DNA of 64,000 nt. Source: VRUE01 sp963770315 (GTDB lineage: Bacteria > Actinomycetota > Thermoleophilia > Solirubrobacterales > 70-9). Location: assembly GCA_963770315.1 (NCBI GenBank), contig CAVYPC010000002.1:2046001-2110000 (forward strand), read 5' to 3'. The notes beneath the pieces were generated by a model. That model worked only from the letters and a program-made list of their open reading frames with translations. It did not search any database and was not told where the DNA came from. Position 1 is the first letter of the stretch. Each line of letters begins with the position of its first letter. The translations under genes and the position numbers were made by a program. Shown here piece by piece: positions 17,066 through 26,396 of this stretch.

Positions 17066-17425
17066 TCACTCGTACGGCGCGTAGCGGTTGTGCAGCATCA
17101 GGTCGTTGCCGTCGGGGTCGGTGAAGAACGCCATGTGGCAGACGCCGGTATCCATGATCTCGCCGGCGAACTCGACCCCTTTTGCTTCGAGCTCCGCCCG
17201 CGCCGCTGCCACATCGTCGACGTGGAGCGCCGGGTGAGCGTTCTTCTGCGGCGCGAACTCCATCCCGAATTGGGCCGGCTCCCAGATGCCGAAGCAGGTG
17301 TCACCCGCCCAGAACTCGAACTTCCCACGCTCGTCCGGTCGCAGGCCCAGCGTCTCGACATAGAAGCGGCGCGAGCGCTCGCTGTCCTGCGAGGGGATCC
17401 CGATGAAGTCGATCTTGCTGATCAT
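17066..17425 (-). CDS. VOC-family (glyoxalase/dioxygenase superfamily) protein
   Basis: The protein has 119 residues. The ATG at 17425 is preceded by GGAGG. It has the paired beta-alpha-beta modules of the VOC superfamily: IDFIGIPSQDSERSRRFYVE at the start, HPALHVDDVAAARAELEAKG in the middle and FFTDPDGNDLMLHNRYAP at the end. Candidate metal ligands include H75-region and E or H near the C-terminus, but no specific activity can be assigned. Operon with the RibD-like gene downstream. Confidence 0.93.
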   Translation of the reverse strand: MISKIDFIGIPSQDSERSRRFYVETLGLRPDERGKFEFWAGDTCFGIWEPAQFGMEFAPQKNAHPALHVDDVAAARAELEAKGVEFAGEIMDTGVCHMAFFTDPDGNDLMLHNRYAPYE

Positions 17426-17498
17426 GGCGCCTCCATTTGCATTTCGGAATCGGTCAGAAGCCCCATCAGCGTATCGCCGGTCGACAGGCGGCGAAGAG

Positions 17499-18410
17499 CT
17501 ACCGGTAGAGGTACTTCGAGCGCACTTCCACCCACAGCGTCGACACCAGCAACGCAAGCAGCGCGACGAACGAGAAGACGACGAAGAAGGTGACTTCGCG
17601 CCCGCCCGGCACGAGGCTGTTGCGGGGAGCCGTGGGAGGGGGGCTCGGCGTTGCGGCAGGCTCGGAGAGCGTCGGATCGCCACCCGCGCTCGCACGGACA
17701 ATTCCGATCGAGAGGGATCGAGTGACGCCGGACACCGGAAGCGGAGGCGCGCCCTCCAACAACCTTGCCAGGGCAACCCTGGCTCGCCCAAGCTCGATTG
17801 CAGGCCAGACGCGAGCGAGCCAACGTCGCAGGGGAGCCACTCGCACCGACCCGATCGAGGGTGGGGCGCGGTGCGCGGTGAGCTTCCGCGGAGCAGCTCC
17901 AGGCATGGTGGCGTCGTCCCGCGCGGTCTCAGGCTGGGCGATCGAGGCACTCGCTCCACGACCATCCTGGAGAGTCGCGGATCCGCCGTCACGCAAAGGG
18001 GGAGGCACCTGTCCCGCATCCTTCGAAGCGCTGGGGATCGCGTCCACTCCCCTCTTCGCTCCAGCCTTCCCGCCTCCCGGGAGCGCCTCCGCAACGTGTT
18101 CCAAAGCCTTCGTCGTGCTACTTGCCACCGTCGACACGGGATTTGACGGGGAGGTTGGGGTCGGAGTCACCTCGCTTGGCGGCGTGGCGGGGGCCTGAGG
18201 CGCATCCGGCGTGGAGGCCGGCGGCGGGGTCGCGGGCGGCGGCACGCTCTGCGGCAACTGCACGGCTGGGACGGCGACCGGTGGGAGGATCGATTTGGCG
18301 GCCCCGACCACTTCTCCAGTCAGCGAGGCAGAGGCGGGGGCAGCGCCAAGGGCCGCAGCGCCCGCGATGGCGCCAGCAACCACGGTGGATATGACGTACT
18401 TGAGTTTCAT
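17499..18410 (-). CDS. Secreted Pro/Ala-rich protein with C-terminal membrane anchor
   Basis: The protein has 303 residues. A clear signal peptide (MKLKYVISTVVAGAIAGAA) is followed by a long low-complexity region rich in Pro, Ala, Thr and Ser. Near the C-terminus a hydrophobic helix (FFVVFSFVALLALLVSTLW) is followed by a short basic tail. This looks like a wall-spanning stalk protein; no enzymatic domain. The upstream 40 bp are strikingly AT-rich (TATATATAAGC region), which probably holds the promoter. Confidence 0.82.
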   Translation of the reverse strand: MKLKYVISTVVAGAIAGAAALGAAPASASLTGEVVGAAKSILPPVAVPAVQLPQSVPPPATPPPASTPDAPQAPATPPSEVTPTPTSPSNPVSTVASSTTKALEHVAEALPGGGKAGAKRGVDAIPSASKDAGQVPPPLRDGGSATLQDGRGASASIAQPETARDDATMPGAAPRKLTAHRAPPSIGSVRVAPLRRWLARVWPAIELGRARVALARLLEGAPPLPVSGVTRSLSIGIVRASAGGDPTLSEPAATPSPPPTAPRNSLVPGGREVTFFVVFSFVALLALLVSTLWVEVRSKYLYR

Positions 18411-18504
18411 ACCTAATATTTGGACATATATATAAGCATATTGAGTACTGGCGCGCTCTCAGACCCGGAAGCAGGCCGTTCTGGCCCCGGATAGGCTGAG
18501 TCCG

Positions 18505-19426
18505 ATGAACGTCCTGATCGCCACGGACATGGAGGGAGTTGCCGGCATCGACGACTGTGGCGACTGCCTTCCCTCGCACCCGGCCGCTTACGCCAGGGGC
18601 CGGAGGTTGATGACCGACGAGGCGCTGACCGCGATCGAGGCCCTGCGTGCCGGCGGAGTCGAGCAGATTTCGGTCGGCGACTGGCACATGGTCGGGACCA
18701 ACATCGAGCGCGAGCGCATCCCCGACGGGATCGAGGTCCGCCCGATCGCCGACCTGGCCCTGACGGAGACCGATCCATCGCTGACGAAGGCGCACGGCGG
18801 CGGCACCCTCGACGCCGTGGTGTTGATCGGCCACCACGCCAGCACGACCAACCCGCGCGGGTTCTCGTCGCACACCTTCATCTGGGGCATGGTGGTGGAG
18901 CTCGATGGCGAGTCGCTCAGCGAGGTCCAGGTCTACGCGCAGGCCCTGGCGGCCGAGGGCATCCCCGCTCTGCTCGTCTCCGGCGACCGTTGGATGCTCG
19001 AGGAGCTGGGCGATGGCGAGCTGGGCAGCGCCCGCCTGGTGGCGACCAAGGAGGGCCAGGGGCGGGGGCGGGCAAAGTCCAACGACCCGGCCGCCCACCC
19101 GCGCCGAGCTTGCCGAGTCGATCGCGGCCGCACTGGCGGCGCCGCTACGACCTCCACCGGCGCGCAGCTACCCGGCGGAGCTGCGGATCGGCGTCGAAGG
19201 CGAGGAGCTCGCGCGAACGACGGTGGCGGAGCCGGCGGACCTGCTGACCGAGATCGCCACGGTCTTCCGGACGAGCCAGGTCTCGCGCGAGTACCGCCAG
19301 CTGGCCAAGCTGCTCCCGGCGGCGCACGACTCGCGGGCACGGGGGATCCAGCGGCGCCTCGGCAGCCTCCTCGCCACGCCGACGATGCGCTCGAAGGAGC
19401 GCCGCTGGCTCGCCTCGGCTCCGTAG
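18505..19426 (+). pseudogene. M55-family D-aminopeptidase (DppA-like), frameshifted
   Basis: The first ~195 residues, from ATG 18505, match M55 peptidases: MNVLIATDMEGVAGID (metal-binding DxEG), DEALTAIEALRAGG, VVLIGHHA and FSSHTFIWG. After VATKEGQGRGRAK the homology continues one base out of frame, as TRAELAESIAAALAAPLRPP and YPAELRIGVEGEELA, to a stop at 19426. The shift lies around 19085-19100 in a C/G-rich run. Restoring one base gives a protein near the family's usual length of about 270-300. It may be a real lesion or a sequence error. M55 enzymes are zinc D-amino-peptide hydrolases. Confidence 0.82.
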
Positions 19427-19454
19427 GCGCACCGGTGACCGCGAGGAAGCCGCC

Positions 19455-20525
19455 CTATGCGAGCGAGAGCACGTGGGCGTGCGTCGGATCCACGCGGCCC
19501 TCGAGCACGTTGAGGTAGGCGGCCCGCACGGCATCGAACCCCTGGCCGGGGATCGTCTCCAGCCAGCTGCCGGTCCACTCGCAGAACGGGTGCCAGGCGT
19601 CAGCCACACGGGCCTGGAGGCCGTCGCGACCCCAATCCTTGGAGCGCTTCGATACGCGGGTGGGAGCGAAGAAGAAGGTCGGTCGCGGGCCGGGCAGCTC
19701 GTCCCCGCCGCCACCGAGCTCCTCCCAGTGGGTGACTCCCACCGCCATGCTGTGCACCAGCTCGTCGCCGTAGTGCGAGTGGACCGCGTGGCGCACGGCG
19801 CTGTCGCCGGCGATGTCGACGAAGACGGCGGGCCCACGCTCGAGCGAGTCGATCGCGTCGTAGGCGACCGCGCGGTCGTAGATCCCCAGCCCCGCGACGA
19901 ACTCGACGCTGCGCGGCGAGGTCAATCCAACCAGCTCGACCCCCTCGCGCTGGGCCAGCATGAACGCGGCGGCGATCGCGGTCTTGCTCGAGGCGCTGGA
20001 GATCAGAACCGGTCCGCGGGTCGCGAGGCCCTCGTCGGCGAGCTGGTCGTCGATCATGAACGAGGTGAAGAAGAGCGGACGCAGCAGCATCTGGATCTCC
20101 TCCGTGTCCGCCCGGTAGAAGGGGTCGGCCGCAGTCGCCAGATAGCGGTGGTATGCCGACGGCAACGCCGCCCGGCGTGGCGAGCCGTCGACGAACCCGG
20201 CCTCGCCGGCGTCAACCGGCGTCACGGCGAGGTGCGAGGAGGGCGGCAGGTAGCCGAAGACCCGTGTGCCCACCTCGACCCCCTCGGCCTCGCTGCGCTC
20301 GACCTCGGCGAAGCCCCACATCGGAACGTGGCCCCAGCCCTCCTCGGCGGGGAAGAAGTCCCAGTAGGACATCGCCTCGCCGAAGACCGCGTAGGTGACG
20401 TTGTTCGCGGTCAGGCCGAACCTCGCAACCCGGAGCAGCGCCTGCCCCGGCTCCAGCCCTGGCGCCTCGGCCTCGACCACACGGCACTCGCGCAGGTCAT
20501 CGCGTTTGACGAGGAAGTCGGCCAT
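19455..20525 (-). CDS. DUF2855 family protein (MDR-like fold)
   Basis: From ATG 20525 the protein has 356 residues; a longer frame runs back into the divergent gene and is not preferred. N-terminal features LRVARFGLTANNVTYAVFGE, YWDFFPAEEGWGHVPMWGFA and VFGYLPPSSHL match DUF2855, which resembles medium-chain reductases without zinc ligands. VLISSASSKTAIAAAFML fits a Rossmann-like nucleotide site. Enzymatic role unknown. Divergent from the epimerase gene, with 61 bp between starts. Confidence 0.92.
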   Translation of the reverse strand: MADFLVKRDDLRECRVVEAEAPGLEPGQALLRVARFGLTANNVTYAVFGEAMSYWDFFPAEEGWGHVPMWGFAEVERSEAEGVEVGTRVFGYLPPSSHLAVTPVDAGEAGFVDGSPRRAALPSAYHRYLATAADPFYRADTEEIQMLLRPLFFTSFMIDDQLADEGLATRGPVLISSASSKTAIAAAFMLAQREGVELVGLTSPRSVEFVAGLGIYDRAVAYDAIDSLERGPAVFVDIAGDSAVRHAVHSHYGDELVHSMAVGVTHWEELGGGGDELPGPRPTFFFAPTRVSKRSKDWGRDGLQARVADAWHPFCEWTGSWLETIPGQGFDAVRAAYLNVLEGRVDPTHAHVLSLA

Positions 20526-20586
20526 CGGCACTCGGATGCTCTCACGTTCATACTGCTGACATTCGATGGAGGGCTCCCAGGCACAG

Positions 20587-21612
20587 ATGAAGACGGTTCT
20601 CGTCACCGGCGGCTCGGGATTCCTCGGCGGCTGGTGCGCGATCGAGCTCCTGCGCCGCGGCTACACGGTGCGCACCACCGTGCGCGACCTCTCGCGCGAG
20701 CCGCAGGTCCGCGCCGCGATCGCGCCCGAGGTCGAGGCCGGCGAGCGCCTCTCGTTCTTCGCCGCCGACCTTCGCAGCGACGACGGCTGGGGCCAGGCCG
20801 TAGACGGATGCGACTACGTCCTCCACGTCGCCTCGCCCTTCCCGCCGCAGCAGCCGAAGGATCCCGACGAGCTGATCGTGCCGGCGCGCGAGGGAACCCT
20901 GCGGGTCCTGAAGGCAAGCCTCGACGCGGGCGTCGACCGCATCGTCGTCACCTCCTCGGTCGCCGCGATCACCGGCGGAACCAAACCGGTCTCCGGGTCG
21001 CTGACCGAGGAGAACTGGAGCGACCCCGACAACCCCAAGCTGACGCCTTACGCCTGCTCGAAGACGGTCGCCGAGCGGGCCGCGTGGGACTTCATGCACG
21101 AGCGGGGGGCGACCGAGAAGCTGGCGACGGTCAATCCCGGCGCCATCATCGGTCCCACCCTGAGCGACGATCGCTCCTTCTCGCTGGAAGCGATCGAGCG
21201 GCTGCTGCGCGGCATGCCCGGCGTGCCGCGGATCGGCTTCAGCTTCGTCGACGTTCGCGACGTCGCCGACCTGGAGATCAGGGCGATGACCGATCCCAAG
21301 GCGGGCGGCGAGCGCTGGATCGCGGTCGAGCGGTTCCTCTGGATGTCCGAAGTCGCCGCGATCCTGCGCGACCGGCTCGGCGACGACGCGGCAAAGGTGC
21401 CGACGCGAGCCGTGCCCGACCTGCTCGTGCGCGGGATGGCGCTCTTCGATCCCAGCGTCCGCTCGATCCTCGGCCAGCTCGGCAGGAAAACGCAGCTTTC
21501 GAGCGAGAAGGCGAGGGGCATCCTCGGCTGGGCCCCGCGCGAGAGCGAGGAGACGATCGTCGAGTGCGCCCGCAGCCTGATCGACCAGGGCGTCGTCAGC
21601 GCTTCCGCTTAG
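20587..21612 (+). CDS. NAD(P)-dependent epimerase/dihydroflavonol-reductase-like SDR
   Basis: From ATG 20587 the protein has 341 residues; ATG 20566 would add seven. It is an extended SDR with the nucleotide loop VLVTGGSGFLGGWCA, an active-site YACSK (Tyr and Lys) preceded by VTSSVAAITGG, and NPGAIIGPTLSDD typical of dihydroflavonol-4-reductase/3-beta-HSD relatives. Substrate unknown. It is expressed divergently from the DUF2855 gene. Confidence 0.93.
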   Translation: MKTVLVTGGSGFLGGWCAIELLRRGYTVRTTVRDLSREPQVRAAIAPEVEAGERLSFFAADLRSDDGWGQAVDGCDYVLHVASPFPPQQPKDPDELIVPAREGTLRVLKASLDAGVDRIVVTSSVAAITGGTKPVSGSLTEENWSDPDNPKLTPYACSKTVAERAAWDFMHERGATEKLATVNPGAIIGPTLSDDRSFSLEAIERLLRGMPGVPRIGFSFVDVRDVADLEIRAMTDPKAGGERWIAVERFLWMSEVAAILRDRLGDDAAKVPTRAVPDLLVRGMALFDPSVRSILGQLGRKTQLSSEKARGILGWAPRESEETIVECARSLIDQGVVSASA

Positions 21613-21987
21613 TTAAGGAGCGCGCTGCTTCAGATTCCTCTGTGGCGGCGCCCAAAACGAGCCAGGGCCGCCCGGAGGCGGCCCTGGCCAGGTACTTGGA
21701 ACGAGTGCGGGAACTGCAAACGGGTGGGACAACGCCCGCCTCCCTACGCTCGCCGGTGCCCGGGGTGGATTCCGCCGGGCGCCCAAACCAGTGCGGCGCC
21801 TAGCGGCCCTGCACCTCCAGAGTCCCCTCAAGCATGTGAATCAAGTTAGGACCACCTCCTTTCTCTGGTCCTCCGATTGAAGCAAACCGAGTGGTCGGTC
21901 GGCGGCGCGACCGGCAGGCTCGCGGCCCTGTGGTAGAAATTGCCGGCTGCACGAAGACTGCAAAGCACGGCCTACCTGGGAGTCGGA
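21613..21987 (+). other. Structured intergenic region, possible short coding remnant
   Basis: There is no convincing complete gene here. It holds a 12-bp perfect stem-loop at 21661-21688 (loop CGGA) and a second potential stem around 21758-21786. Two copies of GGCGCCCAAA sit at either end, about 130 bp apart. A 53-codon frame from GTG 21641 reads ALARYLERVRELQTGG, which loosely resembles the N-terminus of type ISP restriction-modification proteins. It could be a remnant or chance. Confidence 0.4.
21661..21688 (+). terminator. 12-bp stem-loop after the SDR gene
   Basis: GCCAGGGCCGCC / GGCGGCCCTGGC pair perfectly around a CGGA tetraloop about 50 bp after the SDR stop. No T-run follows, so termination would be Rho-assisted or inefficient. 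Confidence 0.5.
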
Positions 21988-22431
21988 ATGAACGCTAAAG
22001 CGATCGATGAGATGGGGCCGATCGACTACGTCGTGCTCGAGTGGCCGGGACGGCAGCCGAGCGGCGAGGCGATCCCGCACCTGGTCGATCTTGTCGACCG
22101 CGGAACGATCCGCATCCTCGATGTCGCCTTCATCGCCAAGGACGAGGGCGGCTCGGTCGCCGGAATCGAGATTTCCGAGCTAGGCGACCAGGTCGAGGAG
22201 TTCGCGCTCTTCACGGGAGCGTCGTCGGGGCTGCTCGGAGACGACGACATCGGCGAGGCGGCGCAGGCGCTCGAGCCTGGGACCTCGGCGGCGCTGCTCG
22301 TCTATGAGAACAGCTGGGCGGCGCCTTTTGCCGCCGCTATCCGTCGCTCTGGCGGTCAGCTGGTCGCCAGCGGGCGAATCCCGATCCAGGCAGTCATTGC
22401 CGCGCTCGACGAGGCCGAGTCGGCGGCCTGA
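21988..22431 (+). CDS. DUF6325 family protein
   Basis: From ATG 21988 the protein has 147 residues, preceded by GGGAG. It begins MGPIDYVVLEWPGRQPSGEA, typical of the actinobacterial DUF6325 family, and continues with LVDLVDRGTIRILDVAFIAK. The C-terminal half is a second alpha/beta unit. These proteins are usually found beside SHOCT-domain genes, as here (22 bp gap). Function unknown. Confidence 0.9.
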   Translation: MNAKAIDEMGPIDYVVLEWPGRQPSGEAIPHLVDLVDRGTIRILDVAFIAKDEGGSVAGIEISELGDQVEEFALFTGASSGLLGDDDIGEAAQALEPGTSAALLVYENSWAAPFAAAIRRSGGQLVASGRIPIQAVIAALDEAESAA

Positions 22432-22453
22432 GAGACAACGAGAGGAGCTAGCG

Positions 22454-22732
22454 ATGCCAGGACTACTCAGAGGGGTTGCGCGGACGGCGGTCATCGCCGG
22501 CACCGCGACGACCGTCAGCAACCGCGTCTCGCGCCGCCAGGCACAACGCTGGCAGGGGCAGGAAATGCAGCAGGAACAGCCGGCCCCACAGCAAGCGGCA
22601 GCGCCCGCTGCGCCGGCACCGGCATCGGAACAGTCGACGATCGAGCAGCTCAAAGAGCTTGCCGCGCTCAAAGACCAGGGCGTGCTGACCGAGGAAGAGT
22701 TCGCCGCCCAGAAGGCCAAGATCCTCGGCTGA
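22454..22732 (+). CDS. Small SHOCT-domain protein
   Basis: The protein has 92 residues with AGAGGAGC upstream of the ATG. The N-terminus is LLRGVARTAVIAGTATTVSN; the middle is Gln/Pro/Ala-rich; the C-terminal SHOCT motif is IEQLKELAALKDQGVLTEEE then FAAQKAKILG. Forms an operon with the DUF6325 gene. A short GAGGC/GCCTC hairpin follows the stop. Confidence 0.9.
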   Translation: MPGLLRGVARTAVIAGTATTVSNRVSRRQAQRWQGQEMQQEQPAPQQAAAPAAPAPASEQSTIEQLKELAALKDQGVLTEEEFAAQKAKILG

Positions 22733-22832
22733 GGTCCCACCCGGAGGCTCTCGGGCCTCTCTCGTGTCGAGCTGTCGATTTTCTCGCTTCCCGTTCGTCT
22801 AATACGGGACCATCCCCGAAAAGGAGGAAGCG

Positions 22833-23194
22833 ATGAAGTACATGCTGCTGATCCACCAGGGCACGACCCCGACGCCCAACTCGCCCGAGGACTGGGACGC
22901 GCCTCTCCGCAGGAGGAGCAGAAGGCGATCTACGCCGCCTACCAGGGGATCAACGAAACTCCCGGCGTCAGTCCCGGCGTGCGGATGCAGCCACCCGAGA
23001 CGGCGACCACGGTGCGCGTGCAGGACGGCAAGACGCTGACCACCGACGGCCCGTTCGTCGAGACCAAGGAGGCGCTCGGCGGCTACCTCTTCTTCGAGGC
23101 CGACGACCTCGACGCCGCGATCGAGCTGGCCGCGCGGATCCCGGCGGCGCGCATGGGCGGCGCGATCGAGGTGCGGCCGCTGGTGGAGCGGTAG
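22833..23194 (+). pseudogene. Second DGPF/YCII-domain gene, frameshifted
   Basis: A good ribosome site (AAAGGAGGAAGCG) precedes ATG 22833. The first 23 residues (MKYMLLIHQGTTPTPNSPED) are in frame. After about 22905 the homology continues one base out of frame as QEEQKAIYAAYQGINETPG, TTDGPFVETKEALGGYLFFE and ARMGGAIEVRPLVER. One base is missing near GACGCGCCTCTCC. The gene stands directly before a sigma-factor gene, like the intact pair at 7.2 kb. Either a real pseudogene or a sequencing error. Confidence 0.82.
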
Positions 23195-24314
23195 CGATCC
23201 TCGAGCAGGCCTTCCGCGATCAGTGGGGACGCGTCCTCGCTGCCCTGATCGGCTTCCTCGGCGACATCGACCTCGCCGAGGAAGCCACGCAGGAGGCCTT
23301 CGCGATCGCCGCCGAGCGCTGGCCGCGCGACGGCACGCCCGCCAATCCCAACAGCTGGCTGGTGACGACGGCGCGCAACCGCGCGATCGACCGCATGCGC
23401 CGCGATCGCACGCTGGCCGAGAAGACCCGCCTGCTCGAGCTGCCCGAGGCGACGGAGGGGACCGATGGAAGAGACGACATTCCCCGACGAACGACTCGAG
23501 CTCATCTTCACCTGCTGCCACCCGGCGCTCGCCATCGAGGCGCAGGTCGCCCTCACCCTGCGCACGCTTGGCGGCCTCGGACACCGCTGAGATCGCCCGT
23601 GCCTTCCTGGTCGGCGAGCCGACGATGGCGCAGCGGCTGGTGCGGGCGAAGCGCAAGATCAAGGACGCCGGGATCCCCTTCCGGGTGCCCCCCGATCACC
23701 TGCTGCCCGACCGGATCGACGCCGTGCTCGCGGTCGTCTACCTGATCTTCAACGAGGGCTACGGCGGCCGCGGCGAGCTCGCCGCCGAGGCGCTGCGGCT
23801 CGGGCGCGCGCTGGCCGAGCTGATGCCCGACGAGCCCGAGGTGCACGGCCTGCTGGCGATGATGCTGCTGCTCGACGCCCGCCGCGAGGCACGCTTCCGC
23901 GGCGAGGACCTGGTGCTGCTCGCCGACCAGGACCGCTCGCTCTGGGACGCGGCGCAGATCGCCGCGGGCCGGGCGGCGCTCGACCGCGCCTTCGCCCTGC
24001 GCGGGCGCGGCCCCTACGTGATCCAGGCGGCGATCGCCTCCCTGCACGCCGAGGAGCCGCGCGACTGGCCCCAGATCGCCGCCCTCTACGGCGAGCTGAC
24101 CCGCCTGACCGACTCGCCGGTGGTCGAGCTGAACCGCGCCGTCGCCGTCGCCGAGGCCGACGGTCCCGAGGCCGCGCTGGCGATCGTCGATCGCCTCGCC
24201 CTCGACGACTACCGCTACTTCCACTCGACCCGAGCGGAGCTGCTGCGTCGCCTCGGCCGAACGGAAGAGGCCCGCGACGCCTACCGTCGGGCGCTGGAGC
24301 TGGTCCGACGATGA
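23191..24314 (+). pseudogene. Second ECF (ECF42-like) sigma factor gene, at least two frameshifts
   Basis: Region 2 (FLGDIDLAEEATQEAFAIAA, NSWLVTTARNRAIDRMRRDR) is in one frame. The segment from about 23465 (ERLELIFTCCHPALAIEAQV) is in a second. From about 23580 the rest (AEIARAFLVGEPTMAQRLVR, YLIFNEGYGG, VVELNRAVAVAEADGPEAAL) is in a third and ends at 24314. Each shift corresponds to one extra base. No canonical start codon is found in the first frame near the DGPF stop. As given it cannot make a full sigma factor. Confidence 0.82.
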
Positions 24315-24403
24315 AGCCGAGCGGCGCCTGCTCGAGCGGCGGCTGGCTCAGTGCGATGCCTGGACAGGCCCCGCGTAGCGCGGCGCACCGGAAGGCGGCG
24401 GAC

Positions 24404-26350
24404 TCAGCAGGCGCTGGCGACGTGCTGGCGCGCCCTGCGCAGGTCACCAGCCTGCTTGTGCTTTGCCGCGGCCAGGCGACGGGCTGCCGCGGCACCGCGA
24501 ACGTGACTCGACTTGGCGCCGATCAGCTTGAGGCGGCGGAGCGCCGAGCCGCGGGCGGCCTCCGCCGCAAGGCAGTTCGGCGACGGCGAGGGGGCTGCCG
24601 CCGGAGGATTGCTCGAGTGGGCGCTCGAGGCCACCCCTTTCGACTCGGGCGCCCCTCGCCCCGGAGATTCGACTTCCGGTTCAGATTCGACTTCAGGGCC
24701 GGGTTCCGGTTCGGGTTCCGACGACGGTTCAGCCGGGAGGATCGCGATCGTCCGCTGAGCGCTCGACCTGTATCCGAGCACCTCGGCACCGCCGAAGGTG
24801 ACTTCGTATTCCCCGGGCTCTTCGTATTCGTGGGTCGCTTCGGTATCGGCGACGCTTTCGCCGTCCCCGAACTCGATCAGCGGTGCGAAGAGCTCTTCGT
24901 TCGGCGTCGAGATTTCGACCGGTTCGCCGACCGTGGCCGTCGGGGGCACTTCGATTTCGACCGCCGGAGGACCGTCCGGGTCATAGCCGGCCGCCTGCAC
25001 GGTATAGCCGTAACAGCTGGATTTTTCGGCCGGGCAGGGAACCTCTTCCGCGCTCACCCAAACCGCCGTGGCGTCGCCGTCGGCCACAGTTGCGTCTCCG
25101 GGGGCGTCGAGGACGACCACGGCGTCCATGCCCTGCTTGCCTTCTTCGGAGAGGTCGACTGCCGATTCCCAGTCTTCCCCCGCCGGGCGATAAGCGGCCT
25201 GCACCAGGTTGCTCGAGCCATCGGAGCGCTGCCATACGACCGAGGCGTTTCCACTCGTGTCGAACACGACGTCGGACGGGAAGGAGTTCCCCCCATCCGC
25301 CGACAGGTCCGTCGGCGCCTCCCATTCGCCCCCGGCGGGCTTGTACGCGGCGCGCGCGATCTCATAGCCGCCTACTTTCCCGGTGGCGCCGCCCCAGGCC
25401 ACGATCGCGTTGCCGTCTGGGTCGACCGCGTCGCGCACCGATGCGACCTGTTCGCCTTCGGCCGAGACATTCTCCGGTTCTCCCCAGCTTCCCCCGACCG
25501 GCCTGTAGGCGGCGCGGACGAATTCCTCGCCTTCGCTTTCGCCCCTCCAGGCGACCAGGGAGTCGCCGTCGGCGTCGAGAGCGACATGTGGATTTCCGGC
25601 CCATTCACCTGGCTGGGAGACGAGCGTGGGCGATTCCCATTCGCCGCGTTCGGGCTTGTAGGCGCTTTCGACGACGTAGCGCGAACCATCGAAGTGCATC
25701 CATACGGCCGTTGCATCGCCACGAGCATCCATGGCAGCCTGGGGAACGAAGCTTTCGCCGGTGGAGATAGGGATGGGCGCTTCCCAGCTGCCGGCAAACG
25801 GCCGGAATGCGCTCTGGATCACGTCGCCCTTCGTCCAGACGGCGGTCGCGTTGCCTTCCGAGTCGACCGCGATCCAGGGTTCGGGATCGGGTCCAAGGCT
25901 CACCTCGCCGATGTCGACGGGCGCGGTCCAGCTGCCGCCGGCCGGGCGATCGACCGACTGCAGAACGATCTTGGTCTCGGCGTAGCGTTCCCAGAGCACG
26001 GTCACGTTGCCGTTGCGATCCACAGCGATCTGCGGAGACTGGGCATCGTGCGCACCAGGCAAGAATTCGCCTTCGACCTCCGGCTCGGAGAGATCGATCG
26101 GCGCTCCCCATCCTTCGCCGGCCGGCCGGTAAGCGCTTTCGACCACCGTGTCGACACCGTTCCAGCGATCCCAGACCGCGGTCGCGTTGCCTTCGGAGTC
26201 GAGCACCACATGCGGGCTCCCAGCATGTTCGCCCGGTTCGGAGATATCGACTGCAGGCAGCCATCCCGCCCGGGCAGCCGGCGCGAACAGCGCGCAGACG
26301 ACGACCAGGGCCCACAACCCAAGGCCGACAATGCTCGCTCGTCCCCTCAT
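24404..26350 (-). CDS. Secreted repeat (propeller-like) protein with PKD-like domain
   Basis: The protein has 648 residues. Signal peptide: LWALVVVCALFAPAARA. Eight or so units of about 55 residues follow, each with a pattern like VDSEGNATAVW and SAYRPAGEGWGAPIDLS, resembling a beta-propeller built from sialidase-like blades. A PKD-like domain (FGDGESVADTEATHEYEEPG) follows at about 460-530, then an acidic Pro/Glu linker and a basic Ala-rich tail. Probably extracellular binding; there are no catalytic motifs. Confidence 0.87.
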   Translation of the reverse strand: MRGRASIVGLGLWALVVVCALFAPAARAGWLPAVDISEPGEHAGSPHVVLDSEGNATAVWDRWNGVDTVVESAYRPAGEGWGAPIDLSEPEVEGEFLPGAHDAQSPQIAVDRNGNVTVLWERYAETKIVLQSVDRPAGGSWTAPVDIGEVSLGPDPEPWIAVDSEGNATAVWTKGDVIQSAFRPFAGSWEAPIPISTGESFVPQAAMDARGDATAVWMHFDGSRYVVESAYKPERGEWESPTLVSQPGEWAGNPHVALDADGDSLVAWRGESEGEEFVRAAYRPVGGSWGEPENVSAEGEQVASVRDAVDPDGNAIVAWGGATGKVGGYEIARAAYKPAGGEWEAPTDLSADGGNSFPSDVVFDTSGNASVVWQRSDGSSNLVQAAYRPAGEDWESAVDLSEEGKQGMDAVVVLDAPGDATVADGDATAVWVSAEEVPCPAEKSSCYGYTVQAAGYDPDGPPAVEIEVPPTATVGEPVEISTPNEELFAPLIEFGDGESVADTEATHEYEEPGEYEVTFGGAEVLGYRSSAQRTIAILPAEPSSEPEPEPGPEVESEPEVESPGRGAPESKGVASSAHSSNPPAAAPSPSPNCLAAEAARGSALRRLKLIGAKSSHVRGAAAARRLAAAKHKQAGDLRRARQHVASAC

Positions 26351-26396
26351 CCGGCCCCGATTATATGGAAACTGTCGAAGTTCTACGTCTCGGGCG

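Noticed and set aside
17066..18094. 342-codon extension of the VOC gene
   Set aside because: The real start at 17425 has GGAGG and the family N-terminus; the extension is antisense or out of frame to a secreted protein.
19473..21803. 776-codon plus-strand frame
   Set aside because: It spans antisense of DUF2855 and an alternative frame of the SDR gene; no motifs.
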